From contig JAYZDP010000056.1 in the NCBI GenBank assembly GCA_036337765.1, positions 1-9,664 on the forward strand: a stretch of DNA of 9,664 bases, in the 5' to 3' direction. The notes beneath the pieces were generated by a model. That model had not been told where the DNA came from. It saw only the letters and a list, made by a program, of their open reading frames with translations, and did not search any database. This stretch comes from JAYZDP01 sp036337765 (lineage in GTDB: Bacteria > Acidobacteriota > Thermoanaerobaculia > Multivoradales > Multivoraceae). This document shows, piece after piece, positions 1-5,628 of this stretch (within the stretch, counting starts at the first letter, position 1; each line of letters opens with the position of its first letter). The translations under genes were made by a program, and so were the position numbers.

Positions 1-1
1 T

Positions 2-343
2 CGTACGACCTACCGGGTCCTGGCAGCCGAGCAGGTAGCCCCCAACGGCTTCAAGTACCGGACCTACGAGCTGGGGCCAGACGTCGACATCACCGGCGTG
101 ACTCCGCAGGGCCAGTTCTTCACCGGCATCGACGAGTACAAGCGCCTGCTGCTCGAGAACGAAATCGATCAGGTCGCCCGCAACGTCGTCTCGAAACTGC
201 TGGTCTTCGCCACTGGGGCGGAGATCGACTTCGCGGACCGCGATGAAGTCGAGCGTATCCTCACCAAGCTGGCCGACGGCGGCTACCCGATCAGAACCAT
301 GATTCGAGAAGTCGTCACAAGCGGCATCTTCAGGAGCCTTTGA
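2..343 (+). CDS. C-terminal end of a DUF1592/DUF1588/DUF1585-type protein (5' truncated by the window)
   Basis: The frame is open from base 2 to the TGA at 341-343, giving 114 residues of a protein that begins outside the window. The visible part matches the DUF1585 (PSD1-associated) tail: a G-x-F-x-G-I-D-E-x-K-x-L-L stretch, then A-R-N-V-V-S-K-L-L-V-F-A-T-G, a D-R-D-E-V-E-R-I helix, and a terminal G-Y-P-I-R-T-M-I-R-E-V-V-T-S-x-I-F. These features fit large (often 700-1000 aa) exported proteins with an N-terminal cytochrome c-like region, which is not visible here. The biochemical role of the family is not established. The next gene starts 3 bases after the stop and encodes a DUF1552 protein, the usual partner, so the two are almost certainly one operon. 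The family call is confident; function is unknown. Confidence 0.85.
   Translation, partial: RTTYRVLAAEQVAPNGFKYRTYELGPDVDITGVTPQGQFFTGIDEYKRLLLENEIDQVARNVVSKLLVFATGAEIDFADRDEVERILTKLADGGYPIRTMIREVVTSGIFRSL
332..336 (+). promoter_or_regulatory. Ribosome binding site deciding the DUF1552 start
   Basis: AGGAG at 332-336 lies 9 bases before the ATG at 346 but only 3 bases before the in-frame TTG at 340. This favours the ATG. The site sits inside the last codons of the upstream gene, consistent with translational coupling. Confidence 0.7.
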
Positions 344-345
344 TC

Positions 346-1617
346 ATGACCTTCCAACCCTCCCTGAACCGTCGTACGTTCCTTCGCGCCTCCGGCGTGG
401 CGATGGCGCTGCCCCTTCTCGAGACCATGCATCCGGCGCTCGCTCGCGCTGCCGCGATCGCGGCTCCGCGGCGCATGGTCAACGTCTGCAACACACTGGG
501 GCTGTACCCCTCGTCGTGGTTCCCGAAGACCACCGGCGCCGATTACGAAGTGACCGAGTACCTCTCGCTTCTCGACAAGCACCGCGCGCACTACAGCCTG
601 TTCTCGAACTACTCCCACGAGGAGCAGACCGGGCGCCAGCCCCACAACTCCGAGGTCACCTTCCTGACCGCGGCCCGCGGGCCCGGTCGCGACGGCTTTC
701 GCAACACGATCTCGGTCGATCAGGTGGCGGCCAACCACATCGGCTACGAGACGCGTTTCCCCTCGATCACACTCGGGACGGCCAACGCCCAGAGTCAGTC
801 GTTCACGCCCAGCGGCGTCATGATCCCGGCAGAGACCAGCCCGGCGGGGCTTTTCGCCAAGATGTTTCTACAAGGCGAGCCCGCCGAGATCGAGCGTGAG
901 GCACGCAATCTCGCCAGCGGCGGCAGCATTCTCGATCGGCTCAAGACCCAGACCACCTCGCTCTCGAGCCGCGTCAGCGCCACGGACAAACAGCGCCTCG
1001 ACGCCTACTACGACGCGGTCCGTACCGCCGAGAACGATCTCGCCGAGGCCGGCTCGTGGCTCAAGCGCCCGAAGCCCGCAGTCGAGGCCGCGCAGCCAAC
1101 AGACATCCCGTCGAAGGCCGATCTCGTCGGCCGGATCGGGCTGCTCTTCGACCTCATCCCGCTGATCCTCGAGACCGACTCGTCGCGCGTCGTCAGCGTC
1201 ATGATCCATGACCATGGCGTAGTTCCCGAGATCCCCGGCGTGGCGGGCGACCACCACAACCTGTCGCATCACGGCCAGGACCCGGCCAAGATCGCACAGC
1301 TGAAGATCGTCGAGACCGAGATCGTCAAGAAGGTCGACGGCCTGCTGACGCAGCTACGCAAGCGCCGCGATACCTCGGGGCCGCTTCTCGATTCGACCAC
1401 CCTGCTCTTCGGCTCGAACCTCGGCAACGCCAACTCACACGAGCCGAAGCACCTACCGATCCTGGTGGCGGGCGGTGGCTTCAGCCACGGCAAGCACCAC
1501 AGCCACGAGGGTGATCACGACGCGCCGCTGTGCGACCTCTACGTCACGTTGCTCCAGAAGATGGGCGTCGAGACCGACCAGTTCGGACAATCGAAAGCCA
1601 CGCTGACCTGGTCGTAG
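346..1617 (+). CDS. DUF1552 family protein with twin-arginine signal
   Basis: A 423-aa protein starting at the ATG at 346; the in-frame TTG at 340 is too close to the AGGAG. The N-terminus carries a twin-arginine motif (N8-R9-R10-T-F-L-R14), then a hydrophobic segment (residues 16-26) and an alanine-rich region around residues 31-40, so export in folded form by Tat is predicted. The rest has the DUF1552 pattern: N-x-C-N-T-L-G near residues 46-52, N-Y-S-H-E near 88-92, I-H-D-H-G near 287-291, H-H-N-L-S-H-H-G at 303-310, and the C-terminal D-x-x-T-L-L-F-G-S-N-L-G-N-A-N-S-H. The histidine and aspartate pattern resembles metal-dependent alkaline-phosphatase-like proteins such as DUF1501, but no reaction is established. 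A histidine-rich stretch at residues 381-391 is notable. It follows the DUF1585-end gene after a 2-base gap and is presumably co-transcribed and co-functional with it. Confidence 0.9.
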   Translation: MTFQPSLNRRTFLRASGVAMALPLLETMHPALARAAAIAAPRRMVNVCNTLGLYPSSWFPKTTGADYEVTEYLSLLDKHRAHYSLFSNYSHEEQTGRQPHNSEVTFLTAARGPGRDGFRNTISVDQVAANHIGYETRFPSITLGTANAQSQSFTPSGVMIPAETSPAGLFAKMFLQGEPAEIEREARNLASGGSILDRLKTQTTSLSSRVSATDKQRLDAYYDAVRTAENDLAEAGSWLKRPKPAVEAAQPTDIPSKADLVGRIGLLFDLIPLILETDSSRVVSVMIHDHGVVPEIPGVAGDHHNLSHHGQDPAKIAQLKIVETEIVKKVDGLLTQLRKRRDTSGPLLDSTTLLFGSNLGNANSHEPKHLPILVAGGGFSHGKHHSHEGDHDAPLCDLYVTLLQKMGVETDQFGQSKATLTWS

Positions 1618-1662
1618 CCACGGCCGGCGCTATGATGACTGCGAGCTCAGACGGCCGGGTTC

Positions 1663-1725
1663 AGGAAGTCACTAAACAGGGGTTCGAGTGAGCGTCTAAA
1701 GACCGCTCCCGCCTCGACACTTCCT
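1663..1725. terminator. Nested inverted repeats between convergent genes, possible bidirectional terminator
   Basis: Three nested complementary arms occur in the 163-base gap between two convergent stop codons. The outer pair is AGGAAGT (1663-1669) with ACTTCCT (1719-1725), the middle pair TCGAG (1684-1688) with CTCGA (1713-1717), and the inner pair GAGCGTC (1690-1696) with GACCGCTC (1701-1708), which has one bulged base and a TAAA loop. Neither strand has a clear T-run afterwards, so this is not a classical intrinsic terminator. The position between convergent genes is the main support. Nothing else was recognised in 1618-1780. Confidence 0.35.
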
Positions 1726-1780
1726 CCCGCCCGACCGCCGGGCTCCCTCACGCTTGAAGGCCAGCGGCGTGTGTCCGCGC

Positions 1781-2722
1781 TCACTCGCCGCTCGAGAACG
1801 AGGCTCCGACCGAGACGCCGTCTCGGTCGGCGAATTGGGATGCCGGCTCCTTGCCTGCATCTCCGCGCACGCGGCCGACTCTCAGCGAACCGCCAACGAA
1901 AGCGATGACCACTCCGTCGTCGCCGATGGCGGTGACGGTGCCGGGTGCGGCGTCGAGGGGGGCTTCTAGGGCGACGTCGTAGAGCCGGACCCTGAGATCG
2001 CCGAGTCGCAGGTGCGCACCGGGTTGCGGGTCGCAACCGCGGACCAGCCGGTCGATGACATCGGCCGGGCGTGAAAGATCGATGGCGGCGTCGGCGTCCG
2101 TGACCAATCCCTGGAAGGTGGCGGTGGACTCGTCCTGGACGACCGGAGACGCCGTCCCATCGTCGATGCGCGTGACCGCTTCGACGATCGCCTCGACGGC
2201 CAGCGGCGCGAGCTTCTTGAAGAAGAGGCTGCCGGTCGTATCCTGGGGCCCGATCTCGAGGCCGCCCTTCTGGACCACCACCGGTCCTTCGTCGACACCC
2301 GCGTCAGGGACGAAGATGCTCACACCGGTTTCCAGCGCGCCGTCGATGATCTGCCACTGCATGGCGTTACCGCCGCGGTACAGCGGTAGCAGTGACGGGT
2401 GGAAGCAGATGCTCTTGTGCTCGGGGGCGTCCGTGATTTGGCCGGGGAGAAACGACGTGAACGAAGCGAGCACATTGAGGTCGACGTCGCGGCTCCGGTA
2501 CTCGGCTAGCGCCGATTCGATCGGCATCCCGCCCTTCTTCCGGAAGTAGCGACGCTGGACCACGTCGAGTCCCAGGTCTCGGGCATGCGCAGCCAGGGCG
2601 TCGGGCCGGGAGCCGTCCTGTGGCGCGTACACGACCGGGATCGCGTGCCCGGCCGCGAGCAGCCGATCGATGCACTCCTTGGCAATGGGAGCCTGTCCGA
2701 AGATCGCTAGTCGTAGGGGCAT
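1781..2722 (-). CDS. Formyltransferase-fold protein, 10-formyl-THF hydrolase-like (FMT/FDH N-terminal family)
   Basis: A 313-aa protein. An in-frame TAG 9 bases upstream limits the start to the ATG at 2722-2720. The N-terminal Rossmann-type formyl_transf_N domain (about residues 3-185) opens with R-L-A-I-F-G and carries the signature S-I-C-F-H-P-S-L-L-P (104-113) and D-A-G-V-D-E-G (140-146). H108 and D144 align with the catalytic His and Asp of the family. The position of the usual Asn of methionyl-tRNA formyltransferase (N-x-H) is C106; the hydrolase domain of 10-formyl-THF dehydrogenase also lacks Asn there. The C-terminal domain starts near T-F-Q-G-L (202-206), and R-P-A-D-V-I-D-R-L-V-R-G is also seen. 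Length fits the isolated FDH hydrolase domain of about 310 aa, without its carrier or aldehyde dehydrogenase parts. It probably acts on 10-formyl-THF in the cytoplasm, as hydrolase or as formyl transfer to an unknown acceptor. A tRNA-formylating FMT or a sugar formyltransferase is less likely. No Shine-Dalgarno sequence is visible. Confidence 0.8.
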   Translation of the reverse strand: MPLRLAIFGQAPIAKECIDRLLAAGHAIPVVYAPQDGSRPDALAAHARDLGLDVVQRRYFRKKGGMPIESALAEYRSRDVDLNVLASFTSFLPGQITDAPEHKSICFHPSLLPLYRGGNAMQWQIIDGALETGVSIFVPDAGVDEGPVVVQKGGLEIGPQDTTGSLFFKKLAPLAVEAIVEAVTRIDDGTASPVVQDESTATFQGLVTDADAAIDLSRPADVIDRLVRGCDPQPGAHLRLGDLRVRLYDVALEAPLDAAPGTVTAIGDDGVVIAFVGGSLRVGRVRGDAGKEPASQFADRDGVSVGASFSSGE

Positions 2723-2767
2723 CGGTGGATTCTAGCCACGACGACCGCGGATGCTACCGTCCGCTCG
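2723..2767. promoter_or_regulatory. 45-base divergent start region with TANNNT boxes facing both ways
   Basis: On the minus strand TAGAAT (2734-2729) ends 6 bases before the formyltransferase ATG. On the plus strand TACCGT (2755-2760) ends 7 bases before the lipoprotein ATG. Neither gene has a Shine-Dalgarno sequence and no -35 match is visible. The spacing would suit leaderless transcripts starting at or next to the ATG. The boxes are short and the assignment is tentative. Confidence 0.3.
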
Positions 2768-4762
2768 ATGAGCGACCTCGTGCGCGCCTCTATCTGCGCG
2801 GCGGTCGTGAGTCTTCTGCCGGCGTGCCAGTCACGCGAGCCCATACACGAGCGAACAGGCCCTGTGACCCGCACACTCACCGAGGACGCCTCGCTTCGCC
2901 TGCAGTCTCGGCTGGACGAGCTGCGCGTAGAGCACGAGTTCGTCGGAGCCACGGCGGCGATTGTGCTGCCCGACGGCTCGACGGGCGCGGCGGCGACCGG
3001 TTGGGCCGACGTCGAGCGGCAGATCGAGATGACCCCCGACCATCGCATGCCGGCGGGCAGCATCGGCAAGACCATCGCCGGAGCCACCGCCCTGAGCATG
3101 GTGTCTGACGGCCTGCTCCAGCTCGACGACCTCGCTGGCCGGTGGCTCGGGCGGGAGCCTTGGCTTGGACGACTCGCGAACCACGAGACGATCACCCTGC
3201 GCCATCTGCTGACTCATTCCAGCGGCCTGATCGATCACGTCTACGACGAAGACTGGCGCCGTGCCACACGGGCGCGTTGGACCCGCCCCGACGGCGACCC
3301 GGACTCCTACCTCACGCCGCGGGAGTCGATCAGCTACATTCTCGACAAGCCGGCCCTTTTCGCCGCGGGGGCAGGCTTTCACTACACCGACACCGGCTAC
3401 CTCCTGGTCGGACTGGTACTGGAGGCTGCATCCGGCGCCGCTTTCTATATCGAGGCACAGCGCAGGATTGTCGACTCCAATGGACTCTCCCGCACGGAGG
3501 CACAGAGGGGGCGGCACTTCGCCAACCTGGCCGCCGGCTATCTAGGCAGCGACGACGACAGGGCCAACAAGGTCGCCGATCAGGACATCGTCGCCTGGAA
3601 CACGCTCGACGAGTGGACCGGCGGCGGCTACGTTTCGAACTCCCAGGATCTCGCCCGCTGGGGCAAGGCCCTCTACGAGGGGCAGGCGCTCCCGACTCTT
3701 TACCTCGACGAGATGCTCGCCTCCGGCTATCGGGGAGACGACGCAGAGAGCACCTACGGAATCTCGGTCTTCATCGTCGACAACGAGCTCGGCCGTATCC
3801 TCGGCCACGGCGGCGAGTACCCCGGCTGGCGCTCCTCGATGTACTACCACCCGCAGACCGGCACTTCGCTGGCGCTTCAGGTCAATCAGTTCGAGCCAGA
3901 CGTGCACAACATCCTGCGCCAGGAGCTCTTCAAGGCCGTTCTGGAAGTGGTGGGGGATCGCCAGGGTACAGACATGGAGCCCCGGGAGAGCTCGTTCCGA
4001 TCTGCGGACGTGCCGATCCGCTACACCGACGTCGGCACCGGACCCCCGGTGTTGCTGATTCACGGCTACACCGGCGGTCTCGACATGTGGCGGGACCTGA
4101 CGCCACACCTCTCATCGAGGTTCCGCGTCATTGCGCTCGACTGTCGGGGCCACGGACAGAGCGGCAAGCCACACGAGGAAGGTGCGTACGGCGCGGAGAT
4201 GGTGGCCGATCTCGGCCGGCTATTGGACGAACTGGAGATCAACAAGGCCCACCTCGTCGGCTACTCGATGGGAGCCGAGATCGCGTTGAAGCTCACGACC
4301 GTACACCCCGACCGCGTGAGCTCTCTGCTCATGGGTGGGTCCGGCTGGTCGGGGCCGCCGGAGTACGCCCTCTACCGCGGACTGGGTGACGCGCTCGAGG
4401 AAAGCGGCAGCTTCGCACCGCTGCTGCGTGCCTTGGCACCCGAGAATGCGGCCCCGCCGTCGGACGAAGAGATCGCGGCGATGGATGAGCTGTTGGCAGG
4501 AAACGACCTCGATGCGCTCACGGCGGTAGCCCGAGGAATGAACGGCATCATCGATGTCACAGCTGAAGAGCTGGCCAACCTGGAGGTGCCCGTACTGGGC
4601 ATCGCCGGCGAGAACGACCCCGAGCGCGCGAACCTCGAGAAGATGGAAGGTATCGTCGAGAACTTCACGATGAAGGTTCTCGCGGACCGAGACCACATGA
4701 GCGCGCTCACCGATCCCGCGTTCAACGAGCTCATCGCCGACTTCCTCGACGCCGCCAGGTAG
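2768..4762 (+). CDS. Lipoprotein with fused serine beta-lactamase-type and alpha/beta hydrolase domains
   Basis: A 664-aa protein. A short signal peptide ends in a lipobox, L-L-P-A-C20, so a membrane-anchored lipoprotein on the periplasmic or outer side is predicted. Domain one (about residues 45-395) is a class C beta-lactamase/D-aminopeptidase/esterase-type serine hydrolase: S98-I-G-K101 (SxxK), Y206-T-D208 at the Y-x-N position, and H347-G-G in place of the KTG-type motif. Such proteins are more often esterases or peptidases than true beta-lactamases. Domain two (about 411-664) is a complete alpha/beta hydrolase: oxyanion H432-G-Y, D-C-R-G-H-G-Q-S-G (458-466), nucleophile elbow G498-Y-S500-M-G502, probable acid D617 and catalytic His H643. 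Both domains keep their catalytic residues, so two reactions per polypeptide are expected. Substrates cannot be read from sequence. No Shine-Dalgarno sequence precedes the ATG; the gene diverges from the formyltransferase. Confidence 0.9.
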   Translation: MSDLVRASICAAVVSLLPACQSREPIHERTGPVTRTLTEDASLRLQSRLDELRVEHEFVGATAAIVLPDGSTGAAATGWADVERQIEMTPDHRMPAGSIGKTIAGATALSMVSDGLLQLDDLAGRWLGREPWLGRLANHETITLRHLLTHSSGLIDHVYDEDWRRATRARWTRPDGDPDSYLTPRESISYILDKPALFAAGAGFHYTDTGYLLVGLVLEAASGAAFYIEAQRRIVDSNGLSRTEAQRGRHFANLAAGYLGSDDDRANKVADQDIVAWNTLDEWTGGGYVSNSQDLARWGKALYEGQALPTLYLDEMLASGYRGDDAESTYGISVFIVDNELGRILGHGGEYPGWRSSMYYHPQTGTSLALQVNQFEPDVHNILRQELFKAVLEVVGDRQGTDMEPRESSFRSADVPIRYTDVGTGPPVLLIHGYTGGLDMWRDLTPHLSSRFRVIALDCRGHGQSGKPHEEGAYGAEMVADLGRLLDELEINKAHLVGYSMGAEIALKLTTVHPDRVSSLLMGGSGWSGPPEYALYRGLGDALEESGSFAPLLRALAPENAAPPSDEEIAAMDELLAGNDLDALTAVARGMNGIIDVTAEELANLEVPVLGIAGENDPERANLEKMEGIVENFTMKVLADRDHMSALTDPAFNELIADFLDAAR

Positions 4763-4795
4763 CGGTCGCCGGACAGGCCAGCGGCGCCTGGAAAT

Positions 4796-5323
4796 CTAGG
4801 CTTTGGACGCGGAGTACTTCACCGAGTGAATGGCCTCGAACCCGGCGACGACATCGGCAAGCTCGACGCCGTGCTTTTGGATCGACGCGATCAGCGCTGC
4901 GGTCGGTTTCTGAACTAGCAGACCGAGGCTGGTATCCCCGTGGATCTCTAGCCCGCGGAAGCCGGTACGCTCAATCGTCTCAAAGTAGGTGCTCAGCAAG
5001 GTGCCACCGCAGCTGTCGCCGAGATGCTCGCGGACGACGGACGTCACTGCGGCGGGCAGTACACGGTCAACGACCAGGTCCGAAACTGCAAGTCTGCCGC
5101 CGTGCCTGAGCACTCGAAACACTCCGTCAAAGAGCGCGGCCTGATCCGGCACGAGATTGATGACGTAGTTCGAGATCGCGACATCGACCGTTTCATCGTC
5201 GACTGGCAGATCTTCCAGCAGACCTTCGCGAAACTCGACGTTGAAGCTGCCTTCGTAGCCGCCCCGCCGACAGTTCTCTCGTGCGAGACAGAGCATGGCA
5301 GGTGTCCTGTCGACTCCGATCAC
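4796..5323 (-). pseudogene. 5'-truncated ArsM-like SAM methyltransferase
   Basis: The frame encodes 175 residues from a GTG at 5323 and resembles the C-terminal two thirds of ArsM-type arsenite methyltransferases. Seen are V-I-G-V-D-R-T-P-A-M (end of SAM strand 2), the L-L-E-D-L-P-V-D-D segment, S-N-Y-V-I-N-L (51-57), V-F-R-V-L-R-H-G-G-R-L-A-V-S-D (68-82), G-D-S-C105-G-G, where ArsM has a conserved Cys, and a terminal H-S-V-K-Y-S-A-S-K. The glycine-rich SAM motif I that should precede V-I-G-V-D is absent. Upstream the frame stops at 5354-5356, and that DNA encodes an ArsR-family gene on the other strand. The GTG is simply the Val codon inside V-I-G-V-D and has no properly spaced Shine-Dalgarno sequence. 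No other frame supplies the missing part, so a deletion rather than a frameshift is likely. The arsenic link rests on motifs and the ArsR neighbour; a related methyltransferase with another substrate is possible. Confidence 0.65.
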
Positions 5324-5613
5324 CTCGCCTAGCCCTCGTTTTCCACCTCGCCGCTAGCGGCCGCCCTCTGACCGTGACCGAAGCCACTCAATGCTGCGGC
5401 GTGCACTTTTCGGGAGTGTCGCGACATCTCACGATCTTGAAGAGGGCCGGCATCGTGGCTGCCTCGAAACACGGCCGCGAGGTCCACTATCGGCTCGAGG
5501 TCGGAAACCTGGCCTCTGCACTGAAGGAGGTCGCGAACGCTCTCGAGACCTGTTGGCAGGAGGCGACGCGTCAACGCAAACTCGACACTCGCGTGACCGA
5601 GTCCATCCGTTAG
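5281..5613 (+). CDS. ArsR/SmtB-family transcriptional regulator, N-terminally truncated (possible pseudogene)
   Basis: From a GTG at 5281 the frame gives 110 residues. Family similarity begins only near residue 13 (R-S-P-R-L-A-L, matching the D-P-x-R-L-x-L of ArsR helix 2). It continues through T-V-T-E-A-T-Q-C38-C39, the winged-helix recognition segment H-F-S-G-V-S-R-H-L-T-I-L-K-R-A-G (42-57), the wing G-R-E-V-H-Y-R-L (65-72), and a C-terminal helix ending in L-E-T-C-W. Paired cysteines next to the recognition helix occur in arsenic- or metal-sensing relatives and may bind a ligand. Residues 1-12 are encoded antisense to the truncated methyltransferase and look unrelated, so the native first helix is missing. 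An alternative GTG is at 5302; neither start has a good Shine-Dalgarno sequence. ArsR proteins dimerise partly through helix 1, so a working repressor is doubtful. The original gene was probably the divergent partner of the methyltransferase. Confidence 0.65.
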   Translation: MRDRAWQVSCRLRSPRLALVFHLAASGRPLTVTEATQCCGVHFSGVSRHLTILKRAGIVAASKHGREVHYRLEVGNLASALKEVANALETCWQEATRQRKLDTRVTESIR

Positions 5614-5628
5614 AAGACCTCGGGGCCC

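Noticed and set aside
283..738. 151-codon minus-strand frame opposite the DUF1585-end/DUF1552 junction
   Set aside because: No recognisable motif, and it is antisense to two well-supported coding regions.
3142..4389. 415-codon open frame overlapping the bifunctional lipoprotein in another frame
   Set aside because: Very Arg-, Gly- and Pro-rich with no family motif, whereas the overlapped frame has two complete enzyme domains.
4774..4790. Short inverted repeat CAGGC/GCCTG between the convergent lipoprotein and methyltransferase genes
   Set aside because: Only five pairs, no T-run on either strand, and such repeats are frequent in GC-rich DNA.
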